Positions 29,481 through 40,121 of a DNA stretch of 64,000 nt are shown here, in pieces. Below the pieces are notes generated by a model. That model ran no database searches. It saw only the letters and a list, made by a program, of their open reading frames with translations, and had not been told where the DNA came from. Position 1 is the first letter of the stretch; the number at the start of each line of letters is the position of its first letter. Source of the stretch: Diplonema japonicum (lineage: Eukaryota > Euglenozoa > Diplonemea > Diplonemida > Diplonemidae); contig OZ025747.1 of the NCBI GenBank assembly GCA_964019335.1, positions 186,001-250,000 on the forward strand. Direction: 5' to 3'. Made by a program: the position numbers and the translations under genes.

Positions 29481-30503
29481 ATGAGTGAAGAGTGGGAACA
29501 GGAACTGAAGGAGGCGGAGGATAACCTGAACACACATGTAAAGGAGTTGGTATGTGAAACAAAAAAAAAAAAAAGAAAAAGAAAAAACAAAAAAAAGGGT
29601 AAGTTGAAAACAGAATATGACCACAATCTGAACAAGCTCACGGAGAGCTACTACCCAAAAATGCGACCGTTGAAAGTGCAGGTGTATCACTCCCTGCAGG
29701 TACGGAGGTTTTTGGAGAAGGAGATCGAATGGTTGGAAATAGTGTTCGAGAAGTGCAAGAAGATAGGCGATGGGGTCTTCAGAGAAGAGAAGGACCTGGC
29801 AAGGGAAAGGGCGGAGATGATCGCGACGACCGCACCCATTTTCGACAAGTCGATCGAATCCCTAACGACGCTGAAAAAAGAAGACCTGCTAGTAATGAGA
29901 AAGTACGAGCATCCACCACAGCTTATCTTGGAAACGATGGACGCAGTGATGACCTTAAGGGGGGAAGATCATGGTGGGTCGGCAGAGAAGGCTTGGGAAG
30001 AGGCAAAATACCTTTTGTGCGATACGTATTTCTTTGCATTTTTTGTGTCGAAAGCGAAGAACTTCGACAGAAGTTTGCTGACAGACGAAATTCTCGACAA
30101 GCTAAGCAAATTCACATCGTCACCAGACTTTGAACCAAAGGTAGTCATTGAAGCATCTGTTCCCTGCTCTGCAATTTGTGAATGGATACGTGCTTTGTAC
30201 GAAATCGCAAAAGTTAATAGAATCACAGATGTCAAGAGTCGAACACAGACTGAGATCGAGGCCGATCTAGCAGCTGCAAAGGAAAAGCTGCACATCAAGA
30301 CGCGGGAGACCGCCGGGGCCGAGCAGAAGCTCATCGCGCTCCAGCAGGAGTTCGAGCAGCGGCGCTACGACCTGAAGGACCGCTACGACCACACCATGAA
30401 CCCCCTTCAGGAGCGCTTCCTCGAAGCCCACCACCACTACGGAGAGACGTTCTGCTCCCCAAGACGGCAAAGGCTCGCCACAAGCATCGAAACTGCCTCT
30501 TGA
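29481..30503 (+). CDS. Stand-alone dynein stalk / microtubule-binding-domain protein
   Basis: Two exons are likely (29481-29549 and 29598-30503). The 48-nt stretch between them has GTATGT..AG and encodes only Lys/Arg, but keeps the frame, so retention would give 340 instead of 324 aa. After a helical start, the protein reads like a dynein heavy-chain stalk: PIFDKSIESLTTLKKEDL, HPPQLILETMDAVMTLRG, an AWEEAKYLL helix, FDRSLLTDEILDKLSKF, FEPKVVIEASVPCSAICEWI and a long return coiled coil. This matches CC1, the globular microtubule-binding domain and CC2. AAA modules are absent. It probably binds microtubules without motor activity (inference). Confidence 0.75.
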   Translation: MSEEWEQELKEAEDNLNTHVKELVCETKKKKRKRKNKKKGKLKTEYDHNLNKLTESYYPKMRPLKVQVYHSLQVRRFLEKEIEWLEIVFEKCKKIGDGVFREEKDLARERAEMIATTAPIFDKSIESLTTLKKEDLLVMRKYEHPPQLILETMDAVMTLRGEDHGGSAEKAWEEAKYLLCDTYFFAFFVSKAKNFDRSLLTDEILDKLSKFTSSPDFEPKVVIEASVPCSAICEWIRALYEIAKVNRITDVKSRTQTEIEADLAAAKEKLHIKTRETAGAEQKLIALQQEFEQRRYDLKDRYDHTMNPLQERFLEAHHHYGETFCSPRRQRLATSIETAS

Positions 30504-30710
30504 AAACCTATTTTTTTTTTTTCTTATTATTTTCCTTTTTTTTTTTTTTTTTTATGTTGTAAATAAAAAAATTTTTTTTCTTCAATCCCCTTTCCAGGGG
30601 TTTCTCTTTCTTTTTTTTTTTTTTAATTGTCCCCTCCCCGCTCTATTTCCCTCCCCTCTTTTTATTCTTGCTTTTTCACAAAAAAAAAAAAAAAAAAAAA
30701 AAAGTTGCAA

Positions 30711-30741
<31 letters not shown>

Positions 30742-30744
<3 letters not shown>

Positions 30745-32346
30745 AGCGACGAAAATGCGACGTTTGAGACGCTATCGGCACAGCTGACAGCGGTGAATGA
30801 AATGCTGACCACAACGCAGAAGGACATGGACGTGTTCTGGTTGATACTGGGAGGGGCCTTGGTGTTCTTCATGCAGTGCGGGTTCGGGATGCTCGAGGCG
30901 GGCTGCGTCCGCAGCACGAGCGTCGTCAACATTGTCTTCAAGAACCTCATGGACGCGTGTATCGGTGCCTTCTGCTTCTACATGATGGGGTGGGCCATTG
31001 CTTACGGCGACGACACGACATCTTCATCCCGCAACGGGTTTGTGGGCAACCAAGCCTTCTGGCTCGTCTCCGACGCCAACGGCGGGTACCAAACAGGCGT
31101 CGATAACGTTGCAGCACAAGGCGGCTTTGACACCTACACCTACGCCTTATGGTTCTACCAATTCGCGTTCTGCGCCACCGCCGGTACTATAGTGTCAGGC
31201 GCCATGGCGGAACGAACACAGCTCAACGCATATTTCGTTTACTCAGCATGGATTTGCGGTTTTGTATACCCGGTAGTGGTTCACTGGTGCTGGTCCAGCG
31301 CTGGATGGGCATCACCATTCGTCTCTGAAGAATCCAATTCCATGCAACGTCTTGGGAAAGGTTTGATGGATTTTGCCGGGTCGGGTGTTGTTCACATGGT
31401 GGGTGGTTTTTCCGCACTTGCGGGTGCCATCCTTGTCGGTCCGAGAAGAGGTAAGATGCCGGTTGTCTCGGAAAACGGAAAATCTGAGCGACCGTTTAGG
31501 TTCGATGAAGGCGCGAACCCCGCCGACTTCGAAGGGCACAACAAAGTATACCAGACACTTGGAATGTTTATTTTATGGGCCGGGTGGTACGGGTTCAACT
31601 GTTGCTCGACATTGACCTTAACCGCGCAGTCGTCGAAGGTTGCCGCAAAAGTAGCAGCGACAACGACTCTGGGAGCGGCGGGGGGAAGCTTTGCAGTACT
31701 ACTATTGGACGTTCTTCTTCAAAAATTATCGAACGACGACGGTGAGGTCTCCGGGGCGTGGTTGGAATGGGCCAGCGAAGAAAACGCTCAAAACGACTCG
31801 CAGATCGACCTCAGCAACCCTCCCCCTGAAGCCTACACAAACCACTCCGTAACTTACAACCTGTCAAAAGTCATTAATGGAATCCTTGCCGGGCTGGTAT
31901 CTGTAACGGCAGGATGCGCTTTGATCGAACCATGGGCTGCACTTGTTATCGGTGCCGTTGGTGGGCTGTTGTACTCTGCAGTGTCTCTTGCGATTGTGAA
32001 GGCTAAAATCGATGATCCTTTGGACGCATTTGCTGTTCATGGTGGATGTGGGTTTTGGGGTGTTATGGCGGTGGGGCTTTTCGCCACCAAGACGAATGTT
32101 GCTAATGTGTACGGGACTGCCTTCACGGAGGGCGACAACGACTACTACGGTGCGTTTTACGGTGGGGACGGGAAGCAGTTTGGTATTCAGATTCTTGTCG
32201 GTCTGGTGATTGCTGTTTGGTCGTTTGTTTTGTCGGGATCGGCGTTCCTTTCTCTGAAGGTGCTGGGCCACCTGCGAGCCCCTGACCACAAAGAGAATTT
32301 CAGTATCGACAAGCATGAGCACAATGTGTCCGGGTACGTGCATTAG
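30742..32346 (+). CDS. AMT: Ammonium transporter (AMT/Rh family)
   Basis: 534 aa, single exon, ATG directly after an A-run. About eleven membrane helices. FMQCGFGMLEAGCVRSTSV is the N-terminal AMT signature. The family motif DFAGSGVVHMVGG carries the first pore histidine, and DDPLDAFAVHGGCGFWGVM carries the second. WAGWYGFNCCST lies between them. Insertions are visible before helix 5 and at about residues 335-370. AMT trimers take up ammonium across the plasma membrane. The C-terminal tail is short. Confidence 0.95.
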
Positions 32347-32358
32347 AAGAGAAAAAAT

Positions 32359-32390
<32 letters not shown>

Positions 32391-33379
32391 GTATTCTTCC
32401 GTCATGTTATGCCCAGCGAATTCTCTTCTTCTTTTTTTTTTTTTTTTTTTTTCTTACAAGAAGGTGGCGGGTCATTGATGGTTGTTTTATTTACTCTATT
32501 TTTTTTCTTTTTTTTTTATATCCATTTTTTTCTAAAGTCTTTGCTGCAACGGTTAGCACGGGTTATGTCTTTGTGGTCTGTATGATTTTTTTTTTTTTTT
32601 TCTTTTGGTTTAAAAAAAAAATTGAGAGAGAGAGGGGGTCATACCTGTTCCATTTTAAAAACCTTCTTCTACACTTTACAACATTTACCTTCACCCCACC
32701 CCCTTTTGCCTCATGGTGAGAGATCCCTTTTGTTTTCTCCTTTATTTCTCCAGGAAGAGCATTCCAGCTCTCTTGTAGGTATGGATGGAAACGAAATGCC
32801 GGAAAAAGGGAAATTTAAAAAAAAAAAAAAAAGAAGCGACACCATAGCAAAATGAAACTAAATCCCCCATATTTACGTTCATCGGGGAAGAAAAAAAAAA
32901 AGAGAATTTAGGAACACGAAAAACGAGAAAAAAAAAAAGAAGAAGGAGAAAACGAAAAATAATGCTTAAAAAAAAAAAAAAAAAAACTAAAATACAGACA
33001 CATCTGACCCGTGTGCGAGCAGCTGAAAAATTTGATCTTTTTTATTTTATTTCCCTTTTCTTTTTTTTATATTTCTTTTTCTTCTGCCTCCCTCATTTGC
33101 TGGAATACGATAATAAATAATATCTTTTTTTATATAAAAAAAAAAAGGTTTTTTTATTTTTTCAACCTATTCCTCCCTTTTCTTTTTTTTTTTCTTTTTT
33201 GTTCTTCTTCTTTTTTTTTTTATCTTTCTATAGTACCTCCTCATTCCCCCTTTTTTTTTTTCCACTTTTTACCCCTGTTCTCCTACAGAGGGGGGAAAAA
33301 AAAAAAAAACAACATCAAACACCAGTGGAAAATTGTGACAAACAACACAAAAGAAAAAAAAAAAAGAAAACAATGGGCA
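32347..33379. other. Intergenic, homopolymer-rich
   Basis: T-runs of 20 nt or more, A-runs and AG-rich stretches. No supported gene, repeat or structured element. Confidence 0.6.
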
Positions 33380-33754
33380 ATGTCTGATAGTGTCGACTCA
33401 CCGGTAGTAGGCGAAGGTAGGTTGGAAGGCCTAGGTTTTGAAAGCCCGAGCCTGAGCGAACAAAGAATAGAACAGCTGGAGAAAACAACGGAGTGGCTCC
33501 TCCAAGCACTGGAGGAGGACAGGCACCTTCTTGTTGAAGTAGTCAGGGAGGTAGGAGGGGTTTCGGAGCTCTTAGCCGAACACCGTGCTCTCACCAGCCC
33601 GGTGCACACTGCCTATCCACCCACACCCACATCTGCTCCATTCTCTTCCCCACAATTTTTCATAGGGAGATCCCTCCCACGATCCCCCCCCAACCTAAAC
33701 CACCTCATGACGGACAGCGCCGTGTCGTTCATTGGAAGCAGCGTTCCGTTTTGA
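33380..33754 (+). CDS. Small coiled-coil protein, unknown
   Basis: 124 aa from the ATG of MSDSV. Residues about 28-65 form an amphipathic helix (EQRIEQLEKTTEWLLQALEEDRHLLVEVVREV). The rest is Pro/Ser-rich and probably disordered. An overlapping ATG 7 nt upstream in another frame stops after four codons. Not recognised. Confidence 0.5.
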   Translation: MSDSVDSPVVGEGRLEGLGFESPSLSEQRIEQLEKTTEWLLQALEEDRHLLVEVVREVGGVSELLAEHRALTSPVHTAYPPTPTSAPFSSPQFFIGRSLPRSPPNLNHLMTDSAVSFIGSSVPF

Positions 33755-33899
33755 GGGGGGGGGGGAAATGAAAAAAAAAAATGTAAAATGTAAATATATG
33801 CACCCTCTTTGTACTGTTTTTTTTTTTTTTTTTTTTTTTTCCCACTCCCAAGATTCAAGGTCGAAGGCGGGGAGACGGGTGAGGAGGAGGGGGAAGGGG

Positions 33900-33930
<31 letters not shown>

Positions 33931-33936
33931 AGAGAA

Positions 33937-35738
33937 ATGGCGAAATTCATGAACATGCTCGAGTCCGCTCTCGAGACGTTGGATGAGAAGGCGGAACAGA
34001 TCGGAGAGAAGGTGAACGAGGGAACCGAGGAGAGCAAACCTAAGGAGACGCTCCCGTTACCACCGCTGCCCGCGGAGGTGTATGGCGAAGAGCACGAAGA
34101 ACTAGTGAGGAAGAGAGGGGAGATAGAAAAACGGAAAGGGGAAGGGGAGGAACAAACCCGTGAGGAGATCGACCTGCTGACCGCAGAAAAGGACGCATTA
34201 AAAAAAACAAACGAGACAAAGGCAGAAAGAATAGCCCAGCTAGAAACACTCATTGAAGAAACAAAAACACGAACACACCAGCAAATCTCAACGCTACTAG
34301 ACCAAAAGGACACCGCAGAGAAGGAATGGCACGCTGCTTCCTTAACACGGGACACAACGCTAAAGGAGCTTCACGCTCAGTACGACGGGGCTGTCGACGC
34401 CATGAGGCAGAAGGACGAGTTCATTGCCTCTATACAAGCAAAGTCAGAAGACTGGCTCCTCGAAAAAGAAAAGCTGACGAACGAGCACCACCAGCTGACA
34501 GAAGGCCTTAAAAACGAACTGCACGAAACAACCATCAAAATGGAATCGGAAAGCAAACTATCTGCCCAGCTTCAGGAACGGGTCGAATCCGCTGAGCTGG
34601 AGGTCACCGAGCTTCAACGTGAAGTATGGGTGGGAAAAAAAAAAGAAAAAAAAAAAAAAAAAAACCAAAACAGCTTGACAGTAAAGAAGAAGACGCCCGT
34701 GCTGCAAGTGCATTGATACAAACTAAAGAGCTTCAAATAAGAAGTGGGGTGCAGGAATTGGAACAGTACAAAGCCAGGGTCAGCAAAGTTGTCACGGACA
34801 GGGAAGAGGAGGTCAAACTTCTTCGGGAAAAAATCGCATCCTTAATGGAGGGCGGCATCCCACCCCCCTCATCCGAGAAATCTCCGTACGAGCAGGAGAA
34901 CAAAAACCTCAAAATTCAAATCGAGAAACTAGAAACCGCGCTTGAAGACGCCAAGAGGGAGGCGACGAACTATGTTCTTTTGAAAGATCACGAGCAGGCT
35001 GCGTTGAAACGCAAAGCGGATGAAGCCGCTCTGCAGTTGGACATAAAAATACAAGAAATGACCGGATTGGAGGCACTGTTAAGCCGGAACCAAGAGGAAC
35101 ACCTTCAACAGACTCAGGAAGGTCTCAAAGCGAAATCGAACGCAAGCACACTTTTAAGGGAGAAGGAGATATCGATACAACAGCTGGAGAAAAAACTAAA
35201 CCAGAAAGAGGACGCAGGCGCCACATCCGATTTGGCCGTGAAATGCCAGAAGTTGGGACAGAGCTTGCTAGAGAAGCAATCGATGCTAGAGACCAGGACG
35301 ATGGAGGTGGAACAGAGTCAAATGAAATTAAGGGGTGCCTTGCAGAAAATCAAGGAACTTGAGTCCCTGTCTCAGCCAGCCACCACTACCTACCGAGCGC
35401 GTGACATAGAGGCGCAGGAGATTCCCGACCTGGCGCCTTACCACGTGCGCAACTCCCTGTTCCTTCAAAACATCTCCCGGAGATCTGCATTTGGCAAGAA
35501 TCTCACCTCCGTCGCCACCAACATCGACAACTTTACCATAAAAACAGCCCGCGTCCTCCGGCGCCACGCGCTGCTCCGACTTGGTGTTGTGGTATGCATT
35601 GCAACTTTTGATCTAAAAACCCTCCCTCCACAGATTTACATTACCCTTCTCCACCTATGGATGTTCCTGTTCACTGGGATGGTCCTCCCCCAGGGAACAC
35701 CAACTGTTTTAAACACCGATGTTTCTGGGAGCCACTGA
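33937..35738 (+). CDS. Golgin-84-like, tail-anchored Golgi coiled-coil protein
   Basis: Exons 33937-34623, 34674-35591 and 35634-35738 (introns 50 and 42 nt, phase 0) give 569 aa. Residues about 40-500 are almost continuous heptad coiled coil. The C-terminus reads NFTIKTARVLRRHALLRLGVV, then across the last intron IYITLLHLWMFLFTGMV. This is the arginine pair and single transmembrane helix of golgin-84, a tether on cis/medial Golgi vesicles. The last 140 codons lie in the duplicated segment, so a promoterless copy of the tail sits at 39641-39984. Confidence 0.8.
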
Positions 35739-38700
35739 AAAAAAAAAAAAAAAAAAAAACATTTTTGAGAGAGATGGGGTTGTTTTTTTATTTTTTCTCT
35801 TTTTTTTTTTTTTTTTTCTTTTTACATTCTCATCTTCAAAAGGTGGGGGAAAAAAAAAAAAAAAAAAAAAAAAATGGGCGCGGTTGTAGGAGAGGTTTTG
35901 GGATGGTTGAAAATGAGCGCGGTGCACGAGAAAATGGAGGCGAACGGGTTTGAGGATTTTGAAATGGTGCTGAAGTGCACACAGGAGGAGCTCGTGGACG
36001 ATCTAGCCCTGGACCAGTCGACCGCGAAGAAACTGACGAACATAGCAACCCTGCATTGCTGGCTCGCGGAACGACGGCTAGAGGAATACACAAAGGGAAT
36101 CTTCGAAAGCACAGTACTCACACTGGCAAAACTCGCCGAGTGCAGAACTGACGATTCCGTACAAGAACTGGGCGTGCACAAGCTGGGACACCGCAAAAAA
36201 CTTCTAGAGGAACTGGAAAAACACCGAGAAGCAGAAAACAAAAAAAGAGTCCAGCTCATATCTGAAAAATGCGGGGAAGACGTACGGAAACAAATACGTG
36301 CTGTTCTCTGCAACGTAACCGAGGCCGACAAACCGGTGGCAAATTTGTTACGCGGTTTTAAAATGACGAAACGAGCGTTTGAAACCCCGAGTATAAAAGC
36401 ACCCGAGTACCCCGGTCTCATCATCAGCCCCAGTATACCCGAGCGACAACCGATCGAGGTTCCGAACTGGAAGCCCGAGGAGGAATTCGTGGAAACAGAA
36501 GAGATCGGCCACGGATCCTTCGGCAGAGTATTCAAGGTTGTTTCAGGAACCGGTGTCTTCTTCGCTCTCAAGAAGATCCCATTAGTCACAGAGGACGATG
36601 TGTGCCGTGAATATGAAATTTTAAAGAGGTTGTCTCATCCTAACATTATAAAGGTCCACCATTTGTACCGCACGCCTGGAGAGGATGGCCAGCCTCCTAT
36701 CTTGAACATTGTGATGACGTTGTGCGGGACAACCGAGCTAAACACGCTGATGGACCTGAAGTCACCCCGTGCGTTGCGTTTCTACACCGTGCAGCTAATT
36801 GATGGGTTGAATTATCTGCACTTCAAAGGGATCATCCACAGCGACATCAAACCGAATAATATTTTGGTCAGCGGTATTAACAGATTGAAACTAACCGATT
36901 TTGGTTTGTCGCGTGTTCAAAACCCGAAAAAGGGCCAGGAAGTGTGCGAGGCTGAGAATACCGGCGGCGGCACCTTAGTCTACAAATCTCCAAAGCTCGT
37001 CAACGACGGGCAGCACACCAAGCAGTCTGACATCTGGGCGTTCACCTGCACGGTCCTCGAGCTGGCCACCGGGGAGCCTCCTTGGAAAAACAAAAAATTT
37101 CGCAACGCCGGTCAGCTCACCTTCTTCCTCGGAAACTGTTGGGAAACGCACGAGATACCTTCCCTAGAAAAGCTCAGCAACGACACCGAGCTGCAGTCTT
37201 TCCTGACCTTGGGCTTCGAAGCGGAACGATGTGGTATGAAGAAAGGGGGGGGAAAAGGAGAAAAAAAAAAAGAAATCCCACAGGGCACGACTGCGAGACG
37301 TTGTTAAAACACGAAATGCTCGGCGCCGACAAGCCAGCCGTTCGAGAAGCTCGCGCGCTGTCGGAAACTGTCTAAAAACGGGGGGGAGGGGAGTATTATT
37401 TAAATGTAATCTGTTCAAATGAATTAAAAAAAAATGTGTTTTGTGTTTGTTAACCTACCTTAATTTTTCTTGAAAATTTCCGGTAAATCTTTGTCATCAT
37501 CAAAAAAAAAAAAAAAAAAAAAAAAACTAGGCGGCAAAGGGGCGGGGGTGGGCGGGGGGGAAGGGGGAAAGGCCACCGGAATGTCTCAAGGAGGCAACGT
37601 AGTAAGAAGTTTCGGGGATTTGCAATGCGCCCTGGCCGAGCAGATCGCGGTGGAGAACGATGAGCTGAGGGAGGACATCACCATGTTTCTAGAGGCGCCG
37701 CGAAAATACTGGGGTAAACAACTGTGGAAAACGTCGTTGAGGGGAGCGGCATGGGAGCAATGGAGAGCAGAAGAAGCAGCAATTGTTCACGACGAGCCAA
37801 GGATTGTGTTCTGGATTGAAAAGCTCGCCTCTGCCTTGAACTTAACAGGACCCGACGCGCAGAAAATATCACTTCTCTGCAACCCTTCATACGTATCTCA
37901 AGTAGGACGGGACGGCTCCGACACACAATTCGCCTCCTCAGCGTTCACTCATCAAGTGGTTAGGTACTATTACCACGAGCGGTGTGCAAAAATTTACTGC
38001 AAGTGTCTGTTGTTGCAGGCTGTTCCGCAGACAGGGCTTGAGTTCCAGGAGTCTCTACACAACCGAAGGGAAGCGATCGAGCATCTTACTGGCGACACCC
38101 CGTTCCCCATTGACCCAGCTAGTAGTTCACGGACAGATCTGTTCCGTGCTGAGCGTGACCGGCAACGTTGTGCTGAACACTCTGCGCTTCTCCACTACCT
38201 CCTGTGCCTCTTTCATTACGACCAGCCACCGCCGCCTGCCGATCTTGTTAAAGAACTGTCGTGTATGTTGACGTCCAACCCGCACTCCCTTCTCCACACC
38301 TTCAACAAAAGTAAAACGGGCCAGGGGTTCGTGATACCCGCCTCGCGTTTCCGCACGGTTTTCACCGCGTGGGTCGTGCAGTGCCTTGTTTCCGTGTACC
38401 CTTTAAACCAGTACAGCACGCTGCAATCCTTGCTCGAACCGCCACTCTACAACACTCTTCTAGAGCTTGAAGGCCCCGAGGGATCCCTTGTCCACCTTGT
38501 CATGATGTGCGTGGACCATGGTATTTCAGGGTACCCCTCACACCACGTGGTCTGCCATGGATTGTCCATGCTGCAGTACCTTATCACGGGGAAGTACACG
38601 GCACCGCCTGGACATGCCGAAACGGAGACGACATTACCGGGGTTGGACATGAAAAGCTTCACGTTCATCAAGGAGCCGATGAAGAGCTTAGCGAGGAAAG

Positions 38701-39640
38701 TTCTTGCGATTGTGAACACGGTGATCCCGCCGAAGAAGGCGACGGAGACGGTACTGCTGATCATGACAAGGGTGGCGATTGTCGCGAAGGCGGACGACGA
38801 GATAACATCTGTTCCGGATGAGTACACGCCCCCCTCGTTGCTTCAGGAGTTGTCAAGAACAGCTGGTTGGCTGTTCCCGTCATGTCTCTCAACAACTGCT
38901 CTCTTCGAGCTTGTCGCGTCATGCCCACCATCGCATCAGGACGAGTGGTGGACGTGCCTTCGTGTCGTCGATAAAACCGCCATCTCGTACCCCTTCGACC
39001 AGCAGGTCAGCGAGCACCTCGACCGCTCGCAGCGTATCCTCGCCGACCTTCCTGACGATGCCACCATGCACGAGATCATCTCTCTGCCTTCCGAAAAGGA
39101 GCGTGTTCAAGGCGACCGCGTGCCCGTTAAGCTAGGCGCATGGTGCGCACCCATGGCGCCCATCCCCAACATGAAAGCGGCCGAGGAAGCCGAACGCCGC
39201 ATCCGCCAACGATTAGAGGGCAGCGACTACCCGCAACAGCAGATCTTCGCCGTGTGGAAGCTCCCTGAAGACAATTATATTAACGGTTGGATGTGGATGT
39301 GCATTAGATGCCTGCACATCCTGCAGCTGGGACGGAGGGTCGAACCCCAGACCGACAAATGGTTGGTCCCCTACCTTGAGCTCGTGAACTCCATCATCCC
39401 GCTCTTCCACGTCATGATGTGCGGGATGAACCCCGACCCAGATGAAGAGCTTGTGCATTTCACGAACGGGGGGCATGCTAAATTGCAGGAGTTGGAAAGT
39501 TATTTCCAGGAAATCCAAAAGGTGCTGGATTCGACGTTTCAGAGCACGTGGTCGTTGCCATGGGTGCTGACTGAAGTACTGGCGAACCTGGTGGAGTGGC
39601 AAGAGGCGAAATGCTACTCGCAGCGTGCGACGCTGGTGAA
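35395..39640. repeat. 4.25-kb tandem duplication, unit 1
   Basis: The sequence from GAGCGCGTGACATAG (35395) is repeated from 39641. The two units are nearly identical: a handful of substitutions, all seen in the kinase gene, and slightly different A-run lengths. The unit spans the golgin tail, the whole SAM-kinase gene and about 690 codons of the Nup188-like gene. Confidence 0.95.
35874..37375 (+). CDS. SAM-domain protein kinase, copy 1
   Basis: Exons 35874-37233 and 37284-37375 (50-nt phase-1 intron) give 483 aa. A SAM domain occupies about residues 5-68. The kinase domain runs from about 205: glycine loop GHGSFGRV (211-218), FALKK lysine, catalytic loop HSDIKPNN (H322, D324, K326, N329), LTDFGLSR, YKSPK in place of APE, and SDIWAFTC. 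The layout resembles STE11/MEKK-type MAP3Ks, and SAM domains recruit partners. The usual HRD arginine is Ser, so activation-loop control may differ. This copy has F317, I330 and I335, where copy 2 has G, V, V, and E135 where copy 2 has G. Confidence 0.85.
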
Positions 39641-39650
39641 GAGCGCGTGA
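37581..39650 (+). pseudogene. Truncated Nup188-like gene made by tandem duplication
   Basis: Identical to the first 689 codons of the complete gene at 41829. At the duplication junction (39641) the frame runs into golgin sequence and ends one codon later (VKSA, stop at 39648). If translated it would make only the N-terminal half of the helical solenoid and none of the C-terminal part. No other breaks, so the copy must be very young or a product of assembly. Confidence 0.85.
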
Positions 39651-39984
39651 CATAGAGGCGCAGGAGATTCCCGACCTGGCGCCTTACCACGTGCGCAACT
39701 CCCTGTTCCTTCAAAACATCTCCCGGAGATCTGCATTTGGCAAGAATCTCACCTCCGTCGCCACCAACATCGACAACTTTACCATAAAAACAGCCCGCGT
39801 CCTCCGGCGCCACGCGCTGCTCCGACTTGGTGTTGTGGTATGCATTGCAACTTTTGATCTAAAAACCCTCCCTCCACAGATTTACATTACCCTTCTCCAC
39901 CTATGGATGTTCCTGTTCACTGGGATGGTCCTCCCCCAGGGAACACCAACTGTTTTAAACACCGATGTTTCTGGGAGCCACTGA
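39641..39984 (+). pseudogene. Orphan golgin-84-like tail fragment
   Basis: Duplicate of the end of golgin exon 2 (to 39837), its 42-nt intron and exon 3 (39880-39984), with the transmembrane tail but no start or coiled coil. It lies directly behind the truncated Nup188-like frame and is out of frame with it. Confidence 0.85.
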
Positions 39985-40121
39985 AAAAAAAAAAAAAAAA
40001 AAAAAACATTTTTGAGAGAGATGGGGTTGTTTTTTTATTTTTTCTCTTTTTTTTTTTTTTTTTTCTTTTTACATTCTCATCTTCAAAAGGTGGGGGAAAA
40101 AAAAAAAAAAAAAAAAAAAAA

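Noticed and set aside
29550-29597. Lys/Arg-rich segment as a real nuclear signal in the dynein stalk-like protein
   Set aside because: It begins GTATGT, ends in AG, is 48 nt long and A-rich like the confirmed introns, so it is more likely an in-frame intron, though retention cannot be excluded.
39691-39984. Separate small gene after the truncated nucleoporin
   Set aside because: It begins with GTG in the middle of duplicated golgin exon 2 and has no start or leader; it is a duplication fragment.
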